DNA from: Pseudomonadales bacterium
GTDB taxonomy: Bacteria; Pseudomonadota; Gammaproteobacteria; Pseudomonadales; Azotimanducaceae
DNA length: 6,342 nucleotides
Assembly: GCA_022448765.1 (NCBI GenBank)
Contig: JAKUTI010000160.1
Location: 1 to 6,342 of the forward strand
Reading direction: 5' to 3'
The notes beneath the pieces are model-generated. The model was given only the letters and a program-made list of their open reading frames with translations, had not been told where the DNA came from and made no database searches. The position numbers and the translations under genes were made by a program. Shown one piece after another: positions 1-5,364 of this stretch. Every line of letters begins with the position of its first letter. Position 1 is the stretch's first letter.

Positions 1-465
1 TGGACCGGCGTCGAAGGAGATCGATGGGATCACCAGCTCTTTGTGTTACGAAAGTCGCCAACCGCGCTTGAACTAGAGACCGTGGCAACCCTTCCAAATG
101 CCAGCCACTCCGAGTCCATCGGTAAACCCGATGAAGATTTGTACGGCGTACGGTTCTTGGGTACCAAAGTGTATCTAGTGACGTTTGAGCGTATCGATCC
201 ATTGTACGTTTTGGATCTGAGCGATGCTCTCGATCCGCAAGTTGCTGGCGAATTGGAAGTCCCTGGGTTTTCGGATTTCTTGCATCCCGTCGGCGACGAT
301 TTACTCCTCGGGCTCGGGGCGGACCAAGAGGGTTTCGTCAAGTTGGAGCTGTTTAATGTTGCCGCCATCGACGCACCTTTTCGCTTGGCTCAATTTCGCT
401 GGGAGAGGACGCTAATTGGAGCTACTCCCAGGCTCGATACGATCGCCACGCGTTTACGTATCTAA
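1..465 (+). CDS. Secreted beta-propeller domain protein, 5' fragment (partial, frameshifted)
   Basis: The reading frame is open from the first base, so the true start lies outside the window. The translation matches the C-terminal half of the secreted beta-propeller domain family (Pfam 'Beta propeller domain', PF09826, recognised from memory). Family-like stretches are YGVRFLGTKVYLVTFERIDP, LYVLDLSDALDPQVAGELEV, then PGFSDFLHPVGDDLLLGLG and VKLELFNV. Members are exported and bind unknown ligands; no enzyme activity is established. After about residue 130 the frame loses family resemblance and reads WERTLIGATPRLDTIATRLRI to a stop at 463-465, while the expected continuation appears in another frame. 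The last ~20 residues are therefore probably spurious. Because the indel lies inside the conserved domain, this is either a pseudogene or a sequencing or assembly error. Confidence 0.8.
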   Translation, partial: WTGVEGDRWDHQLFVLRKSPTALELETVATLPNASHSESIGKPDEDLYGVRFLGTKVYLVTFERIDPLYVLDLSDALDPQVAGELEVPGFSDFLHPVGDDLLLGLGADQEGFVKLELFNVAAIDAPFRLAQFRWERTLIGATPRLDTIATRLRI

Positions 466-764
466 GCGACTTTGCAGGTGTGGACCGGTTCACGATTCCA
501 TTAACGTTAACGTATTGGGGTGATGGCCTCGGGTATCGCCGAGAACAACAGTTGCGGCTTTTTGAAATCAGGGACAAGGATGATCCGGCATCGTCGTCGC
601 TTAATGCAATGGGTCATTTGTCCGCGGTGGACCACCCCAACGGGCGATGGGGCGGATCACGGGTCCGTTCAGTGCTACACGACGACGCCGTTTATTACGT
701 CAATGATGAGTTCGTCTGGACAGCGTTGTGGAATGACCCGTTTAACCAGACGGGGCCTCATTGA
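393..764 (+). CDS. Secreted beta-propeller domain protein, 3' fragment (after frameshift)
   Basis: This frame is open from 357 to the stop at 762-764 and continues the upstream propeller fragment. From about 393 it reads ISLGEDANWSYSQARYDRHAF and then TYLSDFAGVDRF. This fits the family pattern in which a Ser-x-Ala-x-x-Asp-His-x-Ala-Phe blade motif follows the 'LF-V...D' strand that ends the preceding fragment. The C-terminal part (RSVLHDDAVYYVNDEFVWTA) resembles the last blade, and the protein ends shortly after, as expected. No separate start is needed: the GTG at 480 lies inside the domain and has no SD. Restoring one missing base in 382-400 would join both fragments into one gene. The stop lies 5 bases before the ATG of the next gene, so the two may be co-transcribed. 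Confidence 0.75.
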   Translation: MSLGEDANWSYSQARYDRHAFTYLSDFAGVDRFTIPLTLTYWGDGLGYRREQQLRLFEIRDKDDPASSSLNAMGHLSAVDHPNGRWGGSRVRSVLHDDAVYYVNDEFVWTALWNDPFNQTGPH

Positions 765-769
765 TCGAA

Positions 770-1429
770 ATGAATAACATTTCTGCTGGGTTAGGCGGCG
801 CGTCTACACCTGATTTTCAGGTTGCGTCACGATGTCGCCGAAGAACCTGGTGTTTCCTTGTCTGTGCCATCAGTAGCGCGCTTGAGATCGGCGCAGCAAA
901 CGATCCTTTCGTTGCGCTTACAGATGCTGTCGAAGAGGTGAGGGTAAGCGCTGTCGCGCAGTGTGGCAGCTGGCCGATTGCGCATGCGGATATTGTTGGA
1001 TGCGAGTACGCTGAACTCAAACCCGAGATGCTCAAGAACGTCCGCAAACTTCGCGCTGAATATTTGACTCGGTGTTTGCGATGCAAGGAAGGGACTTGTA
1101 TCCCAAGAGCTTGGACGCGAGAGCAAGTGACGGCAAGAAACCTTTGCAAGAGGCTCTATATGACGCCGACGAAAGTGCCGGCCGTGTCGAGTCGCTCTCG
1201 CGTCACTGATGCCTCGTTGTTGGTAAGGTTTCGGTACTCCATATCGAACCGGGGTCGTGTGGAAGGTATCCGTCTCGATGTACTCGACAGTGATCTCACC
1301 GAGCCACAGGTGATCGAGATGATTAGAGGTGTCGCCCGTTACGTTCGGTTTGAACCTCTGAAAGCTGATGGCGAAGCCCTGTCCATTGTTGACTTACGGG
1401 ACGGCTATACCCTGACCGGGATACTGTAA
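770..1429 (+). CDS. Cysteine-rich exported protein with TonB-C-like tail
   Basis: I do not recognise this 219-residue protein by name. The ATG at 770 is preferred over the TTG at 761, which overlaps the previous gene's stop; neither has a clear SD. Residues 21-43 form an export signal: RCRRR, then the hydrophobic stretch WCFLVCAISSALEIGAA. The preceding 20 residues are unusual for a signal peptide. The mature part has six cysteines (65, 78, 102, 105, 110, 126), suggesting disulfides in the periplasm. Residues about 150-217 (LLVRFRYSISNRGRVEGIRL, ending VRFEPLKADGEAL) follow the TonB C-terminal pattern: strand, 'G-V', helix, then 'RFeP...dG'. There is no proline-rich linker, so it is not a canonical TonB; a periplasmic protein that borrowed this fold is more likely. 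An ATG at 832 in another frame may be the original start. Confidence 0.65.
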   Translation: MNNISAGLGGASTPDFQVASRCRRRTWCFLVCAISSALEIGAANDPFVALTDAVEEVRVSAVAQCGSWPIAHADIVGCEYAELKPEMLKNVRKLRAEYLTRCLRCKEGTCIPRAWTREQVTARNLCKRLYMTPTKVPAVSSRSRVTDASLLVRFRYSISNRGRVEGIRLDVLDSDLTEPQVIEMIRGVARYVRFEPLKADGEALSIVDLRDGYTLTGIL

Positions 1430-1500
1430 GCGATCTCAGAGCGCGAGGATTTGTCCCAGAGGTTCATTTGTCATGGGGTTCCGGCCGGGATCGTTGTATC

Positions 1501-1530
1501 CAGCCGACCCAACGCCTATGCTGACGGCTG
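1501..1530 (+). promoter_or_regulatory. Inverted repeat in the leader of the SPFH gene
   Basis: CAGCCG (1501-1506) and CGGCTG (1525-1530) form a perfect 6-bp stem with an 18-base loop, ending 8 bases before the AAGGA ribosome-binding site of the SPFH gene. It could be a leader hairpin or an operator, or chance. No T-run follows, so it is not a terminator. The 120-bp gap shows no convincing promoter: TTGTCA (1468-1473) and TTGTAT (1494-1499) are 20 bp apart, which is too far. Confidence 0.25.
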
Positions 1531-1550
1531 AATGTTAGAAGGACCAACCG

Positions 1551-2417
1551 ATGCCTGTTAAATCGATTCTTTTCGGAATTGTAGTCTTGATTGGGTTGTT
1601 GATGTTTTACGCCGGATTCGTGGTGGTAAATCCCGGTCATGTAGGCGTGGTTAAGCGCTTAGGTGCTGTTAGCCCGACGCCACTAGCTGAAGGATTTCAT
1701 TTGAAGATCCCGTTCGTCGATATCGTGGAGGAGATTGACATTCGCTTGCAACCCGCGCGGGTACCAGGGAGCGCGGCGTCAAAGGACTTACAACAGGTCG
1801 ACACGACCATCGTGTTGCAGTATTCGATGAACGCTGCGTTGGTCCCTAAGACATTCCAGCAAGTGGGTAACCGTGCCATCGTGAAGTCGGCGATCTTGAC
1901 CCCTGCCATCGCGGAATCCGTTAAAGCGATTACGGCGCAGTTCACCGCTGAAGAGTTAGTGACACGACGGGCGGAAGTAACGATTTCGATGCAGACTCAG
2001 ATCGAGAGTTTTCTAACGGAGACGCTAACGGAAAAAGAATTAAATGGTGCGCTTTCGATCGCTAATCTTGCCATTGAGGAATTCGAGTTCTCCGCCGATT
2101 TCAATCGATCCATCGAGGAGAAGGTGCGGGCTGAGCAGGACGCGTTGAAGGCCGAAAACGAAAAACTCAAGCGTGTCACTCAAGCGGAGGCCGCGGCTGC
2201 GGAGAGGACGTTGGCCGCCGATGCTGAAGCTTACAAGACCGAGGTTGAGTCAGTTGCAAGGGCCGAAGCTATCCGTCGAGAGGCCGCGGCCTTGAAGTCA
2301 AATCCGGAGCTCATCCAACTGCGGATGGCCGAGAAATGGGACGGTAAATTGCCGCAATTTACAGGAGGAGCCATCCCGTTCTTGCAAGTGGAGAATATGC
2401 TCAAGAATGCGAATTAA
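1551..2417 (+). CDS. SPFH/Band 7 (prohibitin-type) membrane protein
   Basis: This is a 288-residue prohibitin-like SPFH protein. One N-terminal membrane segment (about residues 5-26, ILFGIVVLIGLLMFYAGFVV) is followed by the SPFH entry motif VNPGHVGVVKRLGAV and the prohibitin signatures EGFHLKIPFVD and SKDLQQVDTTIVLQYSMN. An Ala/Glu/Lys-rich coiled coil covers about residues 190-255. The C-terminus KWDGKLPQFTGGAIPFLQV is typical of bacterial prohibitin homologues, and the length is also usual. Family members form ring- or cage-like oligomers on the membrane that organise microdomains and modulate membrane proteases such as FtsH. It is not HflC or HflK by sequence feel. The start has a good SD, AAGGA at 1539-1543, seven bases before the ATG. 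The gene appears monocistronic: a 121-bp gap upstream and a terminator 16 bp downstream. Confidence 0.93.
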   Translation: MPVKSILFGIVVLIGLLMFYAGFVVVNPGHVGVVKRLGAVSPTPLAEGFHLKIPFVDIVEEIDIRLQPARVPGSAASKDLQQVDTTIVLQYSMNAALVPKTFQQVGNRAIVKSAILTPAIAESVKAITAQFTAEELVTRRAEVTISMQTQIESFLTETLTEKELNGALSIANLAIEEFEFSADFNRSIEEKVRAEQDALKAENEKLKRVTQAEAAAAERTLAADAEAYKTEVESVARAEAIRREAAALKSNPELIQLRMAEKWDGKLPQFTGGAIPFLQVENMLKNAN

Positions 2418-2433
2418 GCTCCATACCTCCTCC

Positions 2434-2463
2434 AAAAAAATGGCCCCAAAGGGGGCCATTTTT
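2434..2463. terminator. Bidirectional Rho-independent terminator
   Basis: A7 is followed by TGGCCCC (2441-2447), a short AAAG loop, GGGGCCA (2452-2458) and T5. The GC stem is extended by A:T pairs, and both strands end in a U-run. It lies between the convergent stops of the SPFH gene (2417, +) and the small membrane protein gene (2511, -), and probably ends both transcripts. Confidence 0.9.
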
Positions 2464-2510
2464 AAGAGGCTTGCCGTGAGGCCAGCCCCGCTATCAATTG
2501 ACTACGTGAA

Positions 2511-2843
2511 TCAATCGTCGCTTCCTGCCGCCATGGCGTTGTTGTACAACGCGAGGAGGAAGTTCGCGAGTGCGATACCAGCTATGGTGATCGCCACGTT
2601 GTCGAGAATACTGTTCAGATAGCCTCCGATCCCTGGAATTGCATCTAGACTGTTGGCAATCGTTGGTAGCGCTACCGCCAGCACGTAGTATGCGACGCGA
2701 GTTCCGACATCTTCGAGTGGATTCATGAATCCACCTATCAGACCTAATACCACCAGAATCAACGGTACCATCGGAATTGCATCAGTGAACGCCGCGATTA
2801 CAGCAATCGCCAACGAGCCCCATGTCAAAACTTTCTGCAACAT
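2511..2843 (-). CDS. Small multi-span membrane protein, paralog 1 (unknown family)
   Basis: This 110-residue very hydrophobic protein belongs to no family I can name. Hydrophobic stretches at about residues 6-20, 24-40, 50-65 and 80-102 suggest three or four membrane spans joined by short loops. The best-conserved loops against the neighbouring paralog are GFMNP-x-x-D (about 38-45), T-R-x-A-Y, the stretch AVALPT..A.SLDAIP, and NSILDN. The tail AMAAGSDD is short and acidic. The motif (T/L)DAIP occurs twice, which may hint at an old internal repeat. The ATG at 2843 is supported by an AGAGG-type SD (AGAGGT) just upstream and by the matching start of the paralog. It has its own promoter and terminator. 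The conserved Asp, Asn and Arg in loops could form a pore or a protein contact; this is inference. Confidence 0.85.
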   Translation of the reverse strand: MLQKVLTWGSLAIAVIAAFTDAIPMVPLILVVLGLIGGFMNPLEDVGTRVAYYVLAVALPTIANSLDAIPGIGGYLNSILDNVAITIAGIALANFLLALYNNAMAAGSDD

Positions 2844-2853
2844 ATAACGACCT
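2842..2853 (-). repeat. 12-bp repeat copy over the SD and start codon of paralog 1
   Basis: On the - strand this copy reads AGGTCGTTATAT and covers the end of the SD (AGG) and the first two bases of the ATG. The same 12 bases occur 56 bp upstream inside the promoter (2898-2909). See the findings for possible meaning. Confidence 0.6.
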
Positions 2854-2894
2854 CTCGTTCGTATTTAAATGGATTATTGCTTTACCGGGGCGAC

Positions 2895-2924
2895 TGTATA
2901 TAACGACCTTGGCCGATATGTAAA
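2895..2924 (-). promoter_or_regulatory. Sigma70-like promoter of paralog 1
   Basis: Read on the - strand, TTTACA (2924-2919, five of six to TTGACA) lies 18 bp from TATACA (2900-2895). This gives a 5' leader of about 45 bases before the ATG at 2843. The -10 region shares GTCGTTATATACAGT with the promoter of paralog 2, with one difference in 15. That this is conserved between the two units supports its being functional. Confidence 0.6.
2898..2909 (-). repeat. 12-bp repeat copy inside the paralog 1 promoter
   Basis: AGGTCGTTATAT on the - strand runs from the spacer into the -10 hexamer. It is an exact match to the copy over the ribosome-binding site at 2842-2853, in the same orientation. Confidence 0.6.
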
Positions 2925-3014
2925 CTTGACGGAATTGTTCCGATCTGGTGGGGCAAAGAAAGCTTGTGGCGGCTTTTTCGATACACGCGTGGCCGAAAGA
3001 AGATCTTGATAGGC

Positions 3015-3044
3015 AAAAAAATGGCCCCTAAGTCGGGGCCATTT
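3015..3044 (-). terminator. Rho-independent terminator of paralog 2
   Basis: On the - strand, AAATGGCCCC, a GACTTA loop and GGGGCCATTT are followed by further Ts (seven Ts in all). It begins 26 bp after the stop of the gene at 3071-3448. The GC stem TGGCCCC/GGGGCCA is identical to that of the terminator at 2434-2463; only the loop differs. On the + strand it ends in only three Ts, so it acts mainly on the - strand. Confidence 0.9.
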
Positions 3045-3070
3045 CAGTCGCTGTCGAACTTCGACAGATA

Positions 3071-3448
3071 CTATTCGCTGCTGTATCCGCCTCCGCTACC
3101 AGCACTGGAGCCGGAGTCGTCGGCAGGCATCAGCCTTGCATAGATCTGTAGCAACATGTTTGCAACAACGATGCCGGCTACACCGACTGCGATGTTGTCA
3201 AGAATGCTGTTTACGAAGCCACCCACCACCGGAATAGCGTCTAAGCTATCCGCGACGGTCGGCAGGGCAACGGCAACAACGATATACGCCAATCTTGTCA
3301 GGAGATCATCTTCGGGATTCATAAACCCGCTGATGAGACCAAGGGCGACCAGCGCTAGCGGCGCTAAGGCGACCATCGGTACTCCTGGAATCACGGCAAG
3401 AACGGCGACCAAAGTCATCAAGATCATTAAGATTCGGTCAGAAGACAT
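3071..3448 (-). CDS. Small multi-span membrane protein, paralog 2 (unknown family)
   Basis: This 125-residue protein is a clear paralog of the gene at 2511-2843. From GLI.GFMNP to the end of the last span, 45 of about 71 ungapped positions are identical by eye. It has three or four predicted membrane spans within residues 5-108. Conserved features are GFMNP..D, TR(L/V)AY, VALPT.A.SLDAIP and NSILDN. It differs by a Gly/Ser-rich polar tail (after MPADD, SGSSAGSGGGYSSE), which probably faces one side of the membrane as a flexible linker. The start MSSDRIL at 3448 is chosen because GAGGG lies seven bases upstream and matches the start context of the paralog. The frame stays open to 3550, but that extension overlaps the promoter, is polar, and has no counterpart in the paralog. 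Function unknown. Confidence 0.85.
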   Translation of the reverse strand: MSSDRILMILMTLVAVLAVIPGVPMVALAPLALVALGLISGFMNPEDDLLTRLAYIVVAVALPTVADSLDAIPVVGGFVNSILDNIAVGVAGIVVANMLLQIYARLMPADDSGSSAGSGGGYSSE

Positions 3449-3505
3449 AGTAACCCTCGTACGATTAATTTCTGGAAATCGCTTGGGTACTGCTAAATCC
3501 CGAAC

Positions 3506-3525
3506 AACTGTATATAACGTCAGTT
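3506..3525. promoter_or_regulatory. Imperfect palindrome resembling a LexA box
   Basis: AACTGTATATAACGTCAGTT is an imperfect palindrome with the CTG-N10-CAG core that defines the LexA box of enterobacteria (CTGTATATATATACAG, 12 of 16 matching by eye). It lies over the -10 hexamer of the paralog 2 promoter, where a repressor would block transcription. The equivalent site at paralog 1 keeps only the CTGTATATAACG half. LexA binding is inference. Confidence 0.35.
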
Positions 3526-3537
3526 CTGGCGTTGCAA
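3509..3537 (-). promoter_or_regulatory. Sigma70-like promoter of paralog 2
   Basis: Read on the - strand, TTGCAA (3537-3532) lies exactly 17 bp from TATACA (3514-3509), giving a leader of roughly 55 bases before the ATG at 3448. The core GACGTTATATACAGT is almost the same as in the paralog 1 promoter, although the leaders have otherwise diverged. This placement also argues against the longer reading frame that would start at 3550. Confidence 0.6.
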
Positions 3538-3680
3538 CGAGATTCGACACGATCGTGACGCCAAGCTATGCCATTATGGACTCAACAAGGCTATCAGTTA
3601 TTCTTAATTGTTCTTTGGGATCGTCAATTTTTCCTCGATAGGAACCTTAAGTTCCCACTACAACAAGGGGTTACGGATTT

Positions 3681-3697
3681 AACGCGGGCGTTTTTTT
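3681..3697 (+). terminator. Weak terminator-like hairpin with T-run
   Basis: AACG (3681-3684) pairs with CGTT (3689-3692) around a CGGG loop, and seven Ts follow from 3691. The four-base stem is short for a working terminator. No recognised gene ends just upstream, so it either ends an unrecognised small transcript or is chance. Confidence 0.3.
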
Positions 3698-4001
3698 GTT
3701 CGTTGTCGGTTTCCAAAGGGCGAAAGAGAAAGATCCTTCTTGCCGTGAATAAATTGGCCTAAAGCGAATAAATATCTGGGGGTAGAAGAGCACGAACGCC
3801 TAGCATCCGACGTTTCGATCGCATCGGTTATCTGGCTGAAAACGAGCGAGATCAACGTTTCACCACCCGATTCGATAGCCGGGACTTTCGCCCTTAGGCT
3901 TGTTGGACAAACGAATAAACATAAGACGCGTGGACAATACGTTTCGCGAGATGTCTCGGAAAACCCGAACGTCCCATTAGCCTTGCCATAGACTTCGCTC
4001 G

Positions 4002-4026
4002 AGACAGGGGCTAGCCTCCCGTGTCT
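4002..4026 (+). promoter_or_regulatory. Leader hairpin before the crotonase gene
   Basis: AGACA (4002-4006) and GGG (4008-4010) can pair with CCC (4018-4020) and TGTCT (4022-4026), leaving one G-G mismatch and a seven-base loop. The hairpin ends 11 bases before the SD. It is not followed by a T-run. It may be a leader structure affecting translation or RNA stability, or chance. Confidence 0.25.
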
Positions 4027-4049
4027 TGTTGAGTGATGGGAAGAAACCG

Positions 4050-4874
4050 ATGACGGTTAGTGCCTCGAATACCGACGAGCTCTTGGTAGAGCAACGCGAC
4101 CGGGTTGCAGTTTTGACGTTGAATCGACCGGAGCGTCTCAACGCGATAAGTCGCGACATGCTGGGTGAACTTTCCAGCAAGATGGTTGAAGCGAACAAGG
4201 ACCCTGACACACGCTGCATCGTGCTGACGGGCGCCGGGCGAGGATTTTGTTCGGGACTGGATCTTATCGCCGTGGGCGAAGGCGGGATTGGCAGCGGTGA
4301 AACCACCACGAAGGGTCAGAATCGTCCGCGGCAGTTGTTTGACCTGCGTGACGCGCCCATTAACGTCATGTGGAATATAGACACACCTGTAGTCTGTGCT
4401 GTCAACGGTGCGGCAGCAGGGTACGGTATGGACATTACCTTGCTTGCCGATATAAGGATTGCGAGCGAGTCCGCCAAAATGGCCGCCGTGACAGCAAAAC
4501 GTAACGTTGTACCCGAAAGTGGAGGGACTTGGTTATTGCCGCGCTTAATCGGGTGGGCGAAGGCAGCAGAGCTTTACTATCGGGCTCGCACGGTCGATGC
4601 CCAAGAAGCTCTTGATCTCGGGCTCTTTAATGCGGTCGTTCCCAACGACGAGCTTATGGATACCGCCATGCAATGGGCTAACGAAATTGCGGACAACGCA
4701 CCGATGGCGGTGCAAACGACCAAACGGATGATGCGAATGGGGCTGGAAGAAAGTTACGATACGGCCGTTGATCACCTCATGGTCCACCTAAACGGTCTCT
4801 TTAATTCAGAAGATTTTCAGGAGGGAGTGAAGGCATTTGTAGAGAAGCGTAAACCCGAATTTTCAGGACGCTAA
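4050..4874 (+). CDS. Enoyl-CoA hydratase/isomerase family (crotonase) protein
   Basis: This 274-residue crotonase-fold protein is of usual length. The ATG at 4050 is chosen for its SD (GGGAAGA, 4038-4044); the frame extends to a TTG at 4026 without one. It has the N-terminal VLTLNRPERLNAIS motif, the first oxyanion-hole motif GAGRGFCSGLDL (residues 61-72) and the second, NGAAAGYGMDITLLADIRIA (119-138). The C-terminus, AFVEKRKPEFSGR, is typical. Against rat mitochondrial enoyl-CoA hydratase, aligned by eye, the two catalytic glutamates are replaced: Glu144 by Asp128 and Glu164 by Thr148. Glu156 (VVPESGGT) sits where delta3-delta2 enoyl-CoA isomerases carry their single catalytic glutamate. Isomerase or another CoA-thioester reaction is therefore likelier than classical hydration. 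It is the first gene of a likely three-gene operon. The family call is secure; the reaction is inferred. Confidence 0.92.
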   Translation: MTVSASNTDELLVEQRDRVAVLTLNRPERLNAISRDMLGELSSKMVEANKDPDTRCIVLTGAGRGFCSGLDLIAVGEGGIGSGETTTKGQNRPRQLFDLRDAPINVMWNIDTPVVCAVNGAAAGYGMDITLLADIRIASESAKMAAVTAKRNVVPESGGTWLLPRLIGWAKAAELYYRARTVDAQEALDLGLFNAVVPNDELMDTAMQWANEIADNAPMAVQTTKRMMRMGLEESYDTAVDHLMVHLNGLFNSEDFQEGVKAFVEKRKPEFSGR

Positions 4875-4896
4875 TTCATTCTATATAGAGTCGACC

Positions 4897-5313
4897 ATGG
4901 CGGAGCTGGAATGTTGGAATTGCGGTACGTCCCTTGACGCGTTGCCGCGACCGATTACGCGGCACAATAACTGCCCCGAGTGCTTTGAAAGCCTGCACTG
5001 TTGTCGCCTTTGCCGTCAGTATCGACCGCGTGAAACTATTACGTGCGCGGACGATCGAGCCGATCCGCCCGTAAATAAAGAAAATGCAAACTTTTGTGAT
5101 TTTTTTCGGCCAGCTTCAGGGACATACGATTCGCTGATCGGCGTTAAGGACGCGAGTGCGCGTAGGGAATTGAGCGATCTTTTTGGCGGCGAAGAGACTT
5201 CTGACGATGACGACCCTCCGGCCGAGACAATAGATCCGGATGCGGCCGCGAAAGCCAAGCTTGAAGCGTTGTTCCAGCAAGATAGCGATACGGGGGCAGA
5301 GGAAGGGGAATGA
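4897..5313 (+). CDS. CxxC-rich, zinc-ribbon-like protein of unknown function
   Basis: This 138-residue protein has two likely zinc sites. The first is C6-W-N-C9 paired with C26-P-E-C29; the second is C36-R-L-C39 with C50 and C67, the last in the motif KENANFCDFFRP. The pattern 'CW.CG..L..LP.P..R...CP.C...LH.CR.C..Y.P' followed by '(K/R)E.ANFCD.F.P' is one I associate with a conserved hypothetical family in Gammaproteobacteria; no function is known to me. The rest (about 73-138) is acidic and probably flexible, with SLIGVKDASARRELSDLFGG and a second KAKLEALFQQ segment; the LxxLF-like repeats could be short binding helices. It is cytoplasmic, without a signal peptide. It starts 22 bp after the crotonase stop with no strong SD, so translation may depend on the upstream gene. 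A partner or scaffold role beside acyl-CoA enzymes is inference. Confidence 0.85.
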   Translation: MAELECWNCGTSLDALPRPITRHNNCPECFESLHCCRLCRQYRPRETITCADDRADPPVNKENANFCDFFRPASGTYDSLIGVKDASARRELSDLFGGEETSDDDDPPAETIDPDAAAKAKLEALFQQDSDTGAEEGE

Positions 5314-5364
5314 ATGATCACGGGACGCCCGGAATACACGTGGTTTCAATGACGAGGGTCTAAC

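Larger units (their letters stand above)
3538..4049. other. Gene-poor intergenic region (about 510 bp)
   Basis: No reading frame here has both a believable start and protein-like composition. Visible elements are a small hairpin GGAAC-CTTAA-GTTCC (3641-3655), a weak terminator-like AACG-CGGG-CGTT followed by a T-run (3681-3697, + strand), a near-perfect direct repeat TGGACAA(T)ACG at 3904-3913 and 3931-3941, a short palindrome CGAGA-TG-TCTCG (3947-3958), and the leader hairpin at 4002-4026. The promoter of the acyl-CoA operon should lie in the last part, but I cannot pick a convincing -35/-10 pair. An unannotated small RNA between about 3560 and 3697 is possible. Confidence 0.5.

Noticed and set aside
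480..764. Independent gene starting at the GTG at 480
   Set aside because: The family match begins about 85 bases before this codon in the same frame and no SD is present, so it is a piece of the frameshifted propeller gene.
2407..2622. 71-codon + strand frame after the SPFH gene
   Set aside because: It runs through the bidirectional terminator and is antisense to paralog 1.
2434..3044. The two similar GC stems as ends of a mobile element
   Set aside because: Both are ordinary terminators placed just after gene stops. There is no transposase, and no target-site duplication that I can see.
3449..3550. N-terminal extension of paralog 2 (start at 3550)
   Set aside because: The extension overlaps the promoter and palindrome, is polar, has no match in paralog 1, and the start at 3448 has a good SD.
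3156..3641. 161-codon + strand open frame
   Set aside because: It is antisense to the paralog 2 gene, and its composition (many Thr, Ala, Arg, Ser) is that of a complement shadow. The - strand frame has a paralog, SD, promoter and terminator.
3568..3762. 64-codon + strand frame in the intergenic region
   Set aside because: No SD, no recognisable domain, and it runs through the T-run at 3691-3697. Possible but not supported.
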